Virus record (IMG/VR): IMGVR_UViG_3300002835_000041 | Coordinates: 1-64,000 of that record | DNA from: a virus | Reading direction: 5' to 3' (one strand) | DNA: 64,000 bases | Shown: positions 43,991 through 52,582 of the stretch, one piece after another | Position numbering within the stretch: the first letter of the stretch is position 1 | Layout of the letters: each line of letters opens with the position of its first letter | Made by a program: the position numbers and the translations under genes | The notes under the pieces: generated by a model | What the model saw: only the letters and a program-made list of their open reading frames with translations | Told to the model about the DNA's origin: nothing | Databases searched by the model: none

Positions 43991-43996
43991 TATAAT
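43991..43996 (+). promoter_or_regulatory. Promoter of the tailoring operon (44029-48982)
   Basis: GTG-TATAAT just after tRNA-Asn, then a leader of about 25 nt with AAGATAAAGG before the ATG at 44029. No other obvious promoter or terminator interrupts the next six genes. Confidence 0.6.
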
Positions 43997-44028
43997 TGTT
44001 ATACCAAAACATTTAAGATAAAGGTAAA

Positions 44029-44688
44029 ATGATAACTAAAAAAAATAACATTTCAGGATCCCAATGGTGGATAAACTCTGAAAACTTATCATTGCCTCAA
44101 ATTTTAATGGAGTCTGGACTACCAGACAAATGGTCTAAGTATAACTCAAAAGAAATTTTAAACATAAAAAGCATACTTAAACCAATAAATAACTATGTCC
44201 TTAATCTATATCCAAAGCCAGAAATTATAAACATAACAAATAACATAGTTACTTTTAGGCAAAGAACTCACGCCGAGATTTGGGTTGAAGAAAGAAAAGA
44301 TGGCACACTGTATGCTTTAGATAAGTGTCATCAAAGACAGTTCTATCCATCTTTAAACAATCTAGAAAATAAAGAGTGTTTTGATCCAACCTATAAGTTT
44401 TATATACCCTGGTTTATAAATAAAAATGTTAGCATTAAGATAGCCAGAGTAGAGGATGAGCCTACACCATTCTACATAGGTGAAAAAAATATTATTGGAA
44501 AGCCCCTGCCACATCTATCAGACTATGCCTATTCAGAGTTTGTTGATTTTAAAATTAAGAATACTGGGGAATACTACTTAAAAGAAAAGTATGCTATTAT
44601 TAGTAAGAGCACGGCAATGTACGATATGTCTGTTGTCTTAAGTGACGAAGAGATATCACAAATAAAGGATTACTATGGACAGCAATGA
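44029..44688 (+). CDS. Unknown protein, first gene of the tailoring operon
   Basis: 219 residues, Asn/Lys/Tyr-rich, with RTHAEIWVEERKDGTLYALD and KNTGEYYLKEKYAIISKS. No signal peptide, membrane helix or catalytic motif is recognised. It overlaps the next gene by 14 nt. Both first operon genes look beta-rich and may be a substrate-binding pair; that is speculation. Confidence 0.5.
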   Translation: MITKKNNISGSQWWINSENLSLPQILMESGLPDKWSKYNSKEILNIKSILKPINNYVLNLYPKPEIINITNNIVTFRQRTHAEIWVEERKDGTLYALDKCHQRQFYPSLNNLENKECFDPTYKFYIPWFINKNVSIKIARVEDEPTPFYIGEKNIIGKPLPHLSDYAYSEFVDFKIKNTGEYYLKEKYAIISKSTAMYDMSVVLSDEEISQIKDYYGQQ

Positions 44689-45439
44689 GTTAGAATTAAC
44701 TTTCATTCCACACGATACGACCACAGGTCTATTGTCTCCAGAGCCATCCTATAAAAAAATACCACAGTGGTATAGAGATTTGGCAAAACATTTTACAACT
44801 AATGACCTAAAGTCTTTGTGTCCAGTAAACGATAGGGGCGGGGATGGGTCAAATGTTTCTACAAAACTATGCTTGCCATTTCAAGATGCAATGTCTCTTG
44901 GGTATATGTATTTACTGGAAGATGACCTAGAAGTAAAACTTGATATAGATGGAAAGCCATCTCTGTCCTGGAAAAAGAATTTTATGATGATGGACAAAAG
45001 ACCTAATGTTGATATGGCAATACCAAAAGATGTTCACCCAATACATTTTGGGGTTAAGATGCAATGGTATTACGAAACACCAAAAGACTATTCTCTATTG
45101 ATGACTATGCCAATAAACAGACCAGACCTACCGTTCTGGATTCCTTCTGGCATTGTTGATTCTGATATATGGGGACTGCCTGCGTTTATACCATTTTTTA
45201 TAAAAAGAGATTTTGAAGGAGTCATTCCAATGGGAACACCAGTGTTTCAGATGATTCCAATTAAAAGAGAGCCTTGGAATTTAGTAGTTGATGATTCTTT
45301 TGAGGCTATAGAAAAACACCAACTAAGATCAGAAAACAGAAGGTCTGACATAACGGCACACTACAGAAAATTTGCATGGAGAAAAAAAGAATATGCAAAG
45401 TATAACAAAGAACAAGCAAACAACAAGGGAGATGAATAA
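44675..45439 (+). CDS. Unknown protein of the tailoring operon
   Basis: 254 residues. Distinctive blocks are PSYKKIPQWYRDLAKHF, YSLLMTMPINRPDLPFWIPS, FIKRDFEGVIPMGTPVFQMI and PIKREPWNLVV. Proteins with these blocks occur, to my recollection, in other aquatic phages next to oxygenase genes. A double-psi or jelly-roll fold is possible. Its stop and the next start overlap. Confidence 0.5.
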   Translation: MDSNELELTFIPHDTTTGLLSPEPSYKKIPQWYRDLAKHFTTNDLKSLCPVNDRGGDGSNVSTKLCLPFQDAMSLGYMYLLEDDLEVKLDIDGKPSLSWKKNFMMMDKRPNVDMAIPKDVHPIHFGVKMQWYYETPKDYSLLMTMPINRPDLPFWIPSGIVDSDIWGLPAFIPFFIKRDFEGVIPMGTPVFQMIPIKREPWNLVVDDSFEAIEKHQLRSENRRSDITAHYRKFAWRKKEYAKYNKEQANNKGDE

Positions 45440-46080
45440 TGTTAAGTAACAGAGAACATAAGTTTTTTGAAAAATATTTAGACAACGATTTAGATCAGTT
45501 GGCTAAATTTTTAGAACAAAAATACGAACTAATTCAAAGCGCTAAACTTCGTGGCGTTGAAACAATGGAAAATGATCCAGGGTATTGGCTAGAGTCTGGA
45601 AGTTTGTCAACTGTAAAGTGGAGAGAGTATAATGTATTTCAACTTTATCATCCATCTCTTCATAAACTATACTCCGAACTATCAAAAACTGTTAAAGAAG
45701 CCTGTGAATATTATGGCGTAGACTTTGAAAAGCAGCAATATTATGTTCAGGGTTGGTTTAATATTAATACCACAGGAAATGGAAAGTTAAACTGGCACGA
45801 TCACGGTGCACCTGGCGCTCCTAATTTTCATGGGTATTACTGTGTAAAGGCTGAGCCATCAACGACATACTATAGACTCTTTGGAGATCCAAATAGAGAA
45901 GTGGCAAATCACAACATAAACAATAGAATGATTGTTTCAGAAATGGGACACCCTCATGCAATGGGAGACTGGGACTGGGAAGGTTCAAGAATAACAGTTG
46001 CGTATGATATTCAACCTCTGCAGTCTTTGCTTATGGGTGGAGAACATACAATTGAACAGCACTGGATTCCATTGTTATAA
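45439..46080 (+). CDS. 2-oxoglutarate/Fe(II) oxygenase-like protein
   Basis: 213 residues. WHDHGAPGAPNFHGYYCVKA supplies His and Asp ligands, SEMGHPHAMGDWDWEGSRIT the distal His and the Arg that would bind 2-oxoglutarate, and VAYDI the closing strand of the jelly roll. The layout follows cyanophage-type putative hydroxylases. Located between the unknown pair and the glycosyltransferase, it may create the hydroxyl used by later steps. Substrate unknown. Confidence 0.6.
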   Translation: MLSNREHKFFEKYLDNDLDQLAKFLEQKYELIQSAKLRGVETMENDPGYWLESGSLSTVKWREYNVFQLYHPSLHKLYSELSKTVKEACEYYGVDFEKQQYYVQGWFNINTTGNGKLNWHDHGAPGAPNFHGYYCVKAEPSTTYYRLFGDPNREVANHNINNRMIVSEMGHPHAMGDWDWEGSRITVAYDIQPLQSLLMGGEHTIEQHWIPLL

Positions 46081-46081
46081 A

Positions 46082-46915
46082 ATGAAAAAAATATTAGTTT
46101 ATTTTTATGGGTACAAAAGCAAGTTGCTACCACAAGCAGTAGAGCAACTCATAAAAAATCAAAGTGGTCAAAATGATATACATGTTGTCGTATACGACCA
46201 AACAAATATATCAAGGCCAGAAAAGTTTTTAGGAATAGAATACAATCATATCTACTGGGATAGATTAATATCTAGATTTAAATGCTTTTATCTTCTAAAA
46301 AAAAGAAAAGATTTTGATTTTTTTATGTATGTTGATGGTGCCAAAATGTTTGAAAAGGATTGGGATGCTGAACTATTAAGATACCAGGACGAATCAGATA
46401 TTATACTTTCAGGCAATCACGACATTGTTTTTAATAAAAATAACTATAAGTTTTATCCAGACTGGAATAAAACAAGCATTGCAATGGCAACAAAAAACAA
46501 CTGGTTTGTTAAAGATTTTTTCTTTATGAAATTTAGTTTGTTTGAACTATTTCCTGATATTTCAATATTTAAATATTATGGAGTTGAGGAATATGTTTCC
46601 ATGTATGCAGCGCACAAAGGTATTTCTATAGTTGCTCTTCCAACTAATTTTGTTATTGATCAAGAGCCTAGAATAGAAGAAAATGATTTTGTTCCATTTT
46701 CTCTATATCACAACTATTCAAAAGTTATAGATTCTTTTAAATCAAAAGATGAATCTATGCCTGGAGTAAAAGAACTTATGGATCTTGTAGACTATGATTT
46801 CCGTAGTTTAGAATACTTCCCATATAATACAAACGATGTAGAGTATACATTTTTTTCAAATCTAGATAAAATTTCTGAGCAAAGATTTCATGTAGTGCAG
46901 AATGAGGTATATTGA
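46082..46915 (+). CDS. Glycosyltransferase-like protein (GT-A)
   Basis: 277 residues from ATG 46082, one base after the previous stop. MKKILVYFYGYKSKLLPQA starts a Rossmann-like strand. FMYVDGAKMFEKDWDAELL carries an acidic D-x-x/D motif like the metal-binding DXD of GT-A enzymes, followed by a probable acceptor loop (SGNHDIVF). It would attach a sugar to a hydroxylated acceptor, in keeping with hydroxylases on both sides. Sugar and target unknown. Confidence 0.5.
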   Translation: MKKILVYFYGYKSKLLPQAVEQLIKNQSGQNDIHVVVYDQTNISRPEKFLGIEYNHIYWDRLISRFKCFYLLKKRKDFDFFMYVDGAKMFEKDWDAELLRYQDESDIILSGNHDIVFNKNNYKFYPDWNKTSIAMATKNNWFVKDFFFMKFSLFELFPDISIFKYYGVEEYVSMYAAHKGISIVALPTNFVIDQEPRIEENDFVPFSLYHNYSKVIDSFKSKDESMPGVKELMDLVDYDFRSLEYFPYNTNDVEYTFFSNLDKISEQRFHVVQNEVY

Positions 46916-47478
46916 TGATAACATTGCCTGTAGTAATTAAAAATTTTATTGCTGCTGAAGATGCACAGACACTAATAAATGAGATTAACAGTCCATCAGA
47001 AGTTAATCCTTACCCAGAATATTACAAGACTAGGTATGGAGGAACTGCTTATCCATACAACAAGGTAGTTTTAGATATTCAAAAAAAATATTCTTTACTA
47101 TCTAACGAGACACACCAAAGACTTAATCCAGAAGAAACAAAGCAAATAAAAACATTTAAATCTTTTGGTTCAGTTTGGACAAAAGGTAGTTCAGCAAACG
47201 CACACGCTGACGATCAGCCACCAGAAGAATTCATTGAATATAGTACGGTAATATATCTTGACGATAATTTTACTGGAGGAGAATTATATTTCCCAAATCT
47301 TAACTTTACATATAAGCCAGAAAAATATGATGGGATATTTTTTGTTAGTGACGGAGAATTATGGAGTCATGGAATATCCGAAATAGAAAGTGGACATAGG
47401 TCAACCCTACTCTACATGCACACAACACAAACAGAACATTCAGGGGGGTATACAATTGTTGATCCAGACCTTAATTAA
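46915..47478 (+). CDS. Prolyl-4-hydroxylase-like 2OG/Fe(II) oxygenase
   Basis: 187 residues; ATG 46915 is preferred to TTG 46912 by distance from GAGG. HADDQ gives the H-x-D, LWSHGISEIESGHRSTLLYM the distal His and the Arg, and STVIYLDDNFTGGELYFPNL the P4H-type core. Starts against the stop of the glycosyltransferase. Likely hydroxylates an amino-acid side chain or similar group; the target is unknown. Confidence 0.75.
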   Translation: MITLPVVIKNFIAAEDAQTLINEINSPSEVNPYPEYYKTRYGGTAYPYNKVVLDIQKKYSLLSNETHQRLNPEETKQIKTFKSFGSVWTKGSSANAHADDQPPEEFIEYSTVIYLDDNFTGGELYFPNLNFTYKPEKYDGIFFVSDGELWSHGISEIESGHRSTLLYMHTTQTEHSGGYTIVDPDLN

Positions 47479-47557
47479 AAAAATTAAGACATACTTAATA
47501 CTAAGAGAAATAAAGAAAAATGATAAAAAAAACAGATACCTGTATTAAGGATAATAT

Positions 47558-48982
47558 ATGATAATTCTTGGAGTAAACGAAACATCTCATGACGCATCAG
47601 TATCTCTAATCAAAGATGGAGAAATTCTTTTTGCAGGGCATGCAGAAAGATATAGCAAACAAAAAAATGACTGGTATATCAATGATAGTTTAATAAAAGA
47701 TGCTTTGCAGTATGGGGCACCAGATCATATTGCCTACTATGAAAAGCCCCTTCTGAAGGCCTCTAGGCTGGCTCTAAGGGGTGGATCTGGAGACTGGAAA
47801 CCAAGGTTTGATATTCCTGGTATACCAAGGAAACATTTTAGTCATCACTATTCTCACGCTGCAGCGGGATACTACACTAGTTCTTTTAGTGATTCCGTAA
47901 TAGTTGTGCTTGATGCTATTGGAGAATACAACACATCTACAATATGGGTTGGTGAAGGAGATAAGATTAGGCTAAAGTATAAGCAAAACTATCCAGTTAG
48001 TTTTGGATTATTTTATTCTGCTTTCACAAAACTAATAGGTCTAATGCCAAATCAAGAAGAATATATCATGATGGGAATGGCAGCATACGGAGACTGGACA
48101 AAATACTATAGAAAAGTAGATGAGTATTTTCCTTCATATACAAAACAAAAATATAATTTTCATCAGGGAATAAATGATTGGGGAGTAAAGATCACTGAGC
48201 AAGATAGGTTTGATATTGCTGCAGCAGTTCAGGTTGTCTATGAGCAAAGACTAAATGATTTTATGCACATGGCATACTCTATTACTGGAAAAAAGAATTT
48301 AGTATTTATGGGTGGTTGTGCACTTAACTCATCAGCAAACACTATGCTTTGGAACATATTTGATATGATCTGGATTATGCCAAACCCTGGAGATGCTGGC
48401 AGTTCTTTGGGTGCTGCTGCTGCACTTTATGGAAAACATCTTGAATGGAAAGACCCATACCTTGGTTATGATCTGGGTGGAAAATATCCTATTCAGAAAA
48501 TTATTGAGGGGATATTAAAAGACGGTATAGTAGCAGTAGCATCAGGAAGAGCAGAATATGGTCCAAGAGCATTAGGAAATAGATCAATTCTTGCAGACCC
48601 AAGAGATCCACTAATCAAAGACAAAGTAAATAGAATTAAACAGAGAGAATTATTTAGGCCATTTGCTCCTGTAGTTTTAGCAGATCACGCATATAGATGG
48701 TTTGATATGGATTTTGAAAGCCCATATATGCAGTACACAGTCAAGTGCTTACAGCCAGACAAGATACCTTCTGTGGTTCATGAAGATGGTACTTCTAGAG
48801 TTCAGACAGTTACAAGAGAACAACATCCAGGATTGTACAGGGTTATAAATAAATTTTATCTACAAACTGGAGTTCCAATACTCTTGAATACTAGTCTTAA
48901 CATAAAGGGTCAACCGCTCCTAAATGATGAAAACGATATACTTAAATGGGAAAAAGAATACAACTTTACAATATGTAGGTAA
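47558..48982 (+). CDS. Carbamoyltransferase (NodU/CmcH/TobZ family)
   Basis: 474 residues. It begins MIILGVNETSHDASVSLIKD, the family opening; has HHYSHAAAGYYTS (metal/substrate His set), FMGGCALNSSANTMLW, PNPGDAGSSLGAAAALYG and the C-terminal YrdC-like-interface block GRAEYGPRALGNRSILADP. These enzymes carbamoylate hydroxyls using carbamoyl phosphate and ATP. About 100 residues shorter than typical NodU. In this operon it would cap a hydroxyl on a sugar or other acceptor. AAGGATA precedes the ATG. Confidence 0.88.
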   Translation: MIILGVNETSHDASVSLIKDGEILFAGHAERYSKQKNDWYINDSLIKDALQYGAPDHIAYYEKPLLKASRLALRGGSGDWKPRFDIPGIPRKHFSHHYSHAAAGYYTSSFSDSVIVVLDAIGEYNTSTIWVGEGDKIRLKYKQNYPVSFGLFYSAFTKLIGLMPNQEEYIMMGMAAYGDWTKYYRKVDEYFPSYTKQKYNFHQGINDWGVKITEQDRFDIAAAVQVVYEQRLNDFMHMAYSITGKKNLVFMGGCALNSSANTMLWNIFDMIWIMPNPGDAGSSLGAAAALYGKHLEWKDPYLGYDLGGKYPIQKIIEGILKDGIVAVASGRAEYGPRALGNRSILADPRDPLIKDKVNRIKQRELFRPFAPVVLADHAYRWFDMDFESPYMQYTVKCLQPDKIPSVVHEDGTSRVQTVTREQHPGLYRVINKFYLQTGVPILLNTSLNIKGQPLLNDENDILKWEKEYNFTICR

Positions 48983-48984
48983 AC

Positions 48985-48993
48985 TGGTATAAT
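48985..48993 (+). promoter_or_regulatory. Extended -10 promoter for the endolysin
   Basis: TGGTATAAT at the end of the carbamoyltransferase gene, then a leader of about 20 nt containing AAAGGAGG before the ATG at 49020. Confidence 0.7.
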
Positions 48994-49019
48994 AGATATG
49001 TCCTTAAAGGAGGAATAAA

Positions 49020-49634
49020 ATGGCAGCAAAAGGTAGTCTAGAAGCAATCATTGAGATTGCAAAAAAGGAAGTGGGCACAATTGAAGGCCCTAAAGATAAT
49101 GAAACAAAATATGGCAAGTGGACTGGGATGAATTTTCAGCCATGGTGCCAGTCATTTGTTTCTTGGTGTGCATTTACATCGGGATTAGATCCAAAGAAGT
49201 ATCCAAAGTCTGCATCAACAGTAGCAGCGTCAGATTGGTTCAAGAAGAATGGGCGTTGGTCAGATGCTCGTAATGATGATCCACAAGCAGGAGACTGGAT
49301 TTATTTTGATTTTCCAGAAGATGGTGTAAATCGTATTTCACATGTTGGAATCTGTATCAAGAACAACGGAGATGGAACAATCCAAGTTATTGAGGGAAAC
49401 ACTTCAGGAACTGCAAAGGGAGATCAGCGCAATGGCGGAATGTGCGTAGAGAAGACTCGTGGTTATGTAAAAAACAACAAGAAGAAGTTGCTTAATGGAG
49501 TTGTCGGTTGGGGTCGTCCAGTTTATACTGGTGAAGAAAATGCTCCGCTTCTCAATAAGGTGGTAGCACCAGTTGTAGCAAAGCCTGCAGTAAAGCCAGT
49601 AGTTAAGAAACCAGTAGCAAAGAAGGCTAAGTAA
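49020..49634 (+). CDS. Endolysin with CHAP-type amidase/peptidase domain
   Basis: 204 residues. PWCQSFVSWC contains the catalytic Cys (Cys43), and RISHVGICI the His (His108), followed by VIEGNT; this is the CHAP/NlpC-P60-like cysteine hydrolase layout that cuts peptidoglycan. The last 35 residues are an Ala/Pro/Val/Lys tail with Lys pairs that may bind the wall. Strong AAAGGAGG site and AAG/CGT codons fit late, high expression. No signal peptide, so a holin is needed for export. Confidence 0.85.
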   Translation: MAAKGSLEAIIEIAKKEVGTIEGPKDNETKYGKWTGMNFQPWCQSFVSWCAFTSGLDPKKYPKSASTVAASDWFKKNGRWSDARNDDPQAGDWIYFDFPEDGVNRISHVGICIKNNGDGTIQVIEGNTSGTAKGDQRNGGMCVEKTRGYVKNNKKKLLNGVVGWGRPVYTGEENAPLLNKVVAPVVAKPAVKPVVKKPVAKKAK

Positions 49635-49835
49635 ATGGAATCAACAAAAAGAACTCTACTAAAAACAGCAAGTTGGGAAACATTTCATCTTGTTGGTGTT
49701 GCTGGTGTAATTTATTTATTTACTGGTGAGTGGGAGTATGCAAGTCTTGGTGCTCTTATTTACATTGGTTGGGAAGCACTCGGATATTTCTTACACGAAA
49801 GAGTTTGGGCTAAGTTTGGAAACAAGGTAAAGTAA
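49635..49835 (+). CDS. DUF2061-like small membrane protein
   Basis: 66 residues, begins directly after the endolysin stop. LLKTASWETFHLVGVAGVIY and EALGYFLHERVWAKFG match the two-helix DUF2061 pattern (ending LHERVW). A second copy is at 51202. Being next to the endolysin, a lysis role is possible; unknown. Confidence 0.7.
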   Translation: MESTKRTLLKTASWETFHLVGVAGVIYLFTGEWEYASLGALIYIGWEALGYFLHERVWAKFGNKVK

Positions 49836-49942
49836 TGCGTATTAAGATAATTAAGTTTGTCGTAAAGGCATTAGGCTATGAGTGGGGTGGGGATTCGCTT
49901 AAGGCACCAATCTGGACAGTAAAAGAAAAGAAAAAGAAATAG
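49835..49942 (+). CDS. Microprotein, basic C-terminus
   Basis: 35 residues (MRIKIIKFVVKALGYEWGGD, then SLKAPIWTVKEKKKK). Start and stop overlap both neighbours (TAATG and TAGTG), which supports coding. Function unknown. Confidence 0.55.
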   Translation: MRIKIIKFVVKALGYEWGGDSLKAPIWTVKEKKKK

Positions 49943-50127
49943 TGCCAGCCTACGAATATGTTTGTGAGTCCTGTAATAAGAACTACACAAAGGTTCGTAG
50001 TATAAAAGAAGACGATCCAGGGTATGGTTGTGAAACTTGCAATCTGCCTCTGGTTCGTGTATACTCGAATATAGGAGCAGTTTTCAACGGTAGTGGATTT
50101 TATTCCACTGATAACAGAAAGAAATAG
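49942..50127 (+). CDS. FmdB-type zinc-ribbon protein
   Basis: 61 residues from a GTG overlapping the previous TAG. MPAYEYVCESCNKNYTKV with CESC and the later CETC is the FmdB/zinc-ribbon-8 regulatory family signature. Exact role unknown. Confidence 0.75.
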   Translation: MPAYEYVCESCNKNYTKVRSIKEDDPGYGCETCNLPLVRVYSNIGAVFNGSGFYSTDNRKK

Positions 50128-50131
50128 GCAG

Positions 50132-50137
50132 TATACT
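50132..50137 (+). promoter_or_regulatory. Promoter-like TATACT before the 50147 gene
   Basis: TATACT directly abuts an ATG (50138) and lies 9 nt before a second ATG (50147). By the usual spacing the transcript would start near 50144, favouring the second ATG. Confidence 0.45.
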
Positions 50138-50146
50138 ATGAAGACA

Positions 50147-50392
50147 ATGATTGATGAATCAGTAGAAGTAAAGCAGTGGACACTATCTCCATTGGATAGG
50201 TGTGATTCTTGTGCTGCTGAAGCGTTAGTTCAAGTTACTGGAATCTCTGGAGATTTAATGTTTTGTGGACATCACTACAATAAGATTATGGATAATCCTG
50301 AAGGTTATAAAAAAATGATGTCTTTTGCTCTTACCATCCTTGATGAAAGAGAAAAACTTGTTGAGAATAAGTCAAAGGGTAAGGATTACTAA
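50147..50392 (+). CDS. DUF7455-like actinobacterial zinc protein
   Basis: 81 residues. LSPLDRCDSCAAEALVQVTG followed by LMFCGHHYNKI is the pattern of short actinobacterial proteins with a CxxC...CxHH metal site, which ties the phage to that phylum. The start may be 50138 instead. Overlaps the next ATG by one base. Function unknown. Confidence 0.65.
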   Translation: MIDESVEVKQWTLSPLDRCDSCAAEALVQVTGISGDLMFCGHHYNKIMDNPEGYKKMMSFALTILDEREKLVENKSKGKDY

Positions 50393-51153
50393 TGATCATT
50401 CAGATTATTGGACTACCTGGTTCTGGTAAAACAGAACTTGCAAAGGCTTTAAAAGAAAGAATTAATGCTATACATCTTAATGCAGATGAAGTTCGTGCAA
50501 CAGTAAATTCTGATCTTGGATTTACTCCTGAAGACAGGCTTGAACAAGCACGACGAATGGGAGAGATGGCAAGGCTAATTGCAAAACAAGGTGTTGCTCC
50601 AGTCATTGTAGATTTTGTATGCCCAACAGAATTAACTCGTAAAGCATTTGGAAAGCCAGATATTTTAATCTACATGGAAACAATTGAAGAAAGCAGATTT
50701 GAAGATACTAATAAAATGTTTGAAGTACCCAGCAATTTTGACATGGCTTTTATTAGTCATGAGTGGAACGCAAACGAAAAAGCAACAGAAATTATTAAGC
50801 AGTTCAGACTACATGACTGGTCTGCACCCACAACACTTATGCTAGGTAGGTACCAGCCTTGGCACGAAGGCCACCACGCCCTTTACAAGGAGGCTGGCAA
50901 GAGAACTGAGCAGGTACTTCTGGGAGTCCGTAATACCTATAATACAAGTGAAAAGGATCCACTTAAGTTTGATCAGGTAAAAGAATATATTGCCAAAGAT
51001 GAATTTATGGATGGTGCATTAGTATTAAGATTGCCTAACATTACTAACATTGTGTATGGTCGTGATGTAGGGTATAAGATTGAGCAAGTAGATTTGGGGG
51101 CAGACATTCATGCTATATCGGCTACGCAAAAGCGCAAAGAAATGGGCATCTAA
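50392..51153 (+). CDS. APS-kinase-like / nucleotidyltransferase fusion
   Basis: 253 residues. The N-half is a P-loop kinase (GLPGSGKTELAKAL, residues 7-20; LNADEVR like APS kinase DGDNVR). The C-half (from about 142) is an HxGH nucleotidyltransferase (LGRYQPWHEGHHALYKEA; YGRDVGYKIE; ISATQKRKEMGI). One reading is a PAPS-synthase-like enzyme that activates sulfate for the two sulfotransferases. ATP sulfurylases usually show other signatures, so an NAD- or nucleotide-sugar-type activity for the C-half is also possible. Confidence 0.65.
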   Translation: MIIQIIGLPGSGKTELAKALKERINAIHLNADEVRATVNSDLGFTPEDRLEQARRMGEMARLIAKQGVAPVIVDFVCPTELTRKAFGKPDILIYMETIEESRFEDTNKMFEVPSNFDMAFISHEWNANEKATEIIKQFRLHDWSAPTTLMLGRYQPWHEGHHALYKEAGKRTEQVLLGVRNTYNTSEKDPLKFDQVKEYIAKDEFMDGALVLRLPNITNIVYGRDVGYKIEQVDLGADIHAISATQKRKEMGI

Positions 51154-51201
51154 GGTTTGGAACTTAATAACTAAAGGCCCTAAAAATATGGAGTGGCCAG
51201 C

Positions 51202-51405
51202 ATGAATGTATCTAAACAAAGATCAGCACTAAAGGCTATTACATGGCGTATAATTGGAACAGCAGATACATTTGCTATTGCTTGGCTTATAACCAAAGAG
51301 CCAGTTACAGCAGGTGCAATCGCAAGTTTCGAGGTAGTTACAAAAACAATCCTTTATTACTTCCATGAGCGTGGTTGGAATAAAGTTAAATGGGGGAGAA
51401 AATAA
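51202..51405 (+). CDS. DUF2061 membrane protein
   Basis: 67 residues from ATG 51202 (GGAG 8 nt before; GTG 51193 rejected). SALKAITWRIIGTADTFAIA, then ASFEVVTKTILYYFHERGW is the textbook DUF2061 signature with two membrane helices. Paralogue of 49635. Role unknown; start and stop overlap the nuclease gene. Confidence 0.8.
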   Translation: MNVSKQRSALKAITWRIIGTADTFAIAWLITKEPVTAGAIASFEVVTKTILYYFHERGWNKVKWGRK

Positions 51406-51812
51406 TGTTTGAATATTATGTAAAGAAAGTAACAAAGGTAGTTGATGGAGATACCATTGATGTCGATATTGATTTAGGGTTTGACATCTCTTTTAGTTCA
51501 AGAGTCAGGCTGGCTGGTATTGATACACCTGAGTCTCGTACAACAGACAAGGCTGAAAAGGCTTTAGGACTGGAAGCAAAGGCTTATTTAAAGGCTGCTA
51601 TTGACAGTGCTAAGTCTGTAGTGATCAAGACAGAGAAGATGGACTCATCAGAAAAGTATGGTCGCATCCTTGGTTGGGTATACCTTGATGGGGATACCGT
51701 TTCAATCAATGACAAGATGATCAATGATGGCCATGCCTGGGGCTATATGGGAGAGACAAAGGTCAAAGATTTCGCTGCACTTGCAAAGGCCAGAAAGAAG
51801 TCTGGCAAGTGA
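51405..51812 (+). CDS. Staphylococcal-nuclease-like thermonuclease
   Basis: 135 residues from ATG 51405 with GGGGGAGA. KVVDGDTIDVDIDLGF and SSRVRLAGIDTPES are the SNase motif with Ca-binding Asp and catalytic Arg; SEKYGRILGWVYLD holds the second catalytic Arg. No signal peptide, so it would act inside the cell or be released at lysis, perhaps degrading host DNA. It overlaps the next gene by 4 nt. Confidence 0.88.
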   Translation: MFEYYVKKVTKVVDGDTIDVDIDLGFDISFSSRVRLAGIDTPESRTTDKAEKALGLEAKAYLKAAIDSAKSVVIKTEKMDSSEKYGRILGWVYLDGDTVSINDKMINDGHAWGYMGETKVKDFAALAKARKKSGK

Positions 51813-52141
51813 GTGATGACTTTGATATTGTTGACAACCTAGTTTTAAATGGTGGCCTAGAGTTTGCAGGTAAAGACTCTGAGACTGGAGAGCCATTGTA
51901 TAAGCCTACAGAGAGGCTTAAAGATATTGATGCTAGGCTTAGCGAGGACTTGTCTGCATATTTTTCAGAGGTAACTTTAAAACTTTGGGAAAAAGGTTTC
52001 CTTGACATGAATATAACAGAGAAAGATCCTTTGGTAAAGTTAGGACCAAAAGGCTTTGATGCTTTAGCCATAAAGTCTTTACCAAAAGATGAGAGAGTAG
52101 TCATTGAAGAAATAGTGAAGGCTCTTTTTAACAAAAACTGA
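51809..52141 (+). CDS. Unknown acidic protein
   Basis: 110 residues from a GTG overlapping the nuclease stop. Helical, acidic, with KPTERLKDIDARLSEDL and KLGPKGFDALAIKSLPKDER that could be a small winged-helix-like fold. No recognised family. Confidence 0.5.
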   Translation: MSDDFDIVDNLVLNGGLEFAGKDSETGEPLYKPTERLKDIDARLSEDLSAYFSEVTLKLWEKGFLDMNITEKDPLVKLGPKGFDALAIKSLPKDERVVIEEIVKALFNKN

Positions 52142-52147
52142 TATACT
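52139..52147 (+). promoter_or_regulatory. Extended -10 promoter for the 52166 gene
   Basis: TGATATACT overlaps the stop of the 51809 gene; CTAGGAG follows 18 nt before the ATG region at 52166. Confidence 0.55.
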
Positions 52148-52165
52148 GGGTGTCTAGGAGTATTT

Positions 52166-52582
52166 ATGAATAATTTTTATGGTGCTATTGGGACAACTCT
52201 AACTATCATTTTGCTATTATACATATACATCCTGAGAAATAATATAAGGAATAATCGGCAGCCTATAATTAGTCAGTCAATGTTGCAGCACCGATATAGC
52301 AATAGAAAAAATAATGCAAGAAGAATAAAGGTTAAAACTCAGGCAAACCTTCATTATGATAAAACAAACATAAAGGTTATTATTTTTGATAATGATGCGT
52401 ACTGGATCAAGGACAATATTTTTTATAAAGCACCACTAGTTGATGAACTTATCGATAAGGAAGCAGCAGAACAAGTTGACACGATACACATGGATAAGGT
52501 ACAATTAGACAAGATGTTATTCATAATGGATAAATTAAGAGAAGGGATTGGCAATGATAGTAGGAGTTCAGGGGACCAGTAG
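52166..52582 (+). CDS. Membrane-anchored protein, unknown
   Basis: 138 residues: one N-terminal membrane helix (residues 8-24), then a basic linker and a soluble acidic domain. Topology suggests the C-terminus is in the cytoplasm. It overlaps the next gene by 29 nt. Function unknown. Confidence 0.5.
   Translation: MNNFYGAIGTTLTIILLLYIYILRNNIRNNRQPIISQSMLQHRYSNRKNNARRIKVKTQANLHYDKTNIKVIIFDNDAYWIKDNIFYKAPLVDELIDKEAAEQVDTIHMDKVQLDKMLFIMDKLREGIGNDSRSSGDQ

Noticed and set aside
43991-48982. DNA base hypermodification pathway (hydroxymethyl-pyrimidine plus glycosyl/carbamoyl groups)
   Set aside because: No cytosine methyltransferase, dCMP hydroxymethylase, TET/JBP-type motif or thymidylate-modifying enzyme was seen; the oxygenases look P4H-like. 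It stays possible but unsupported.
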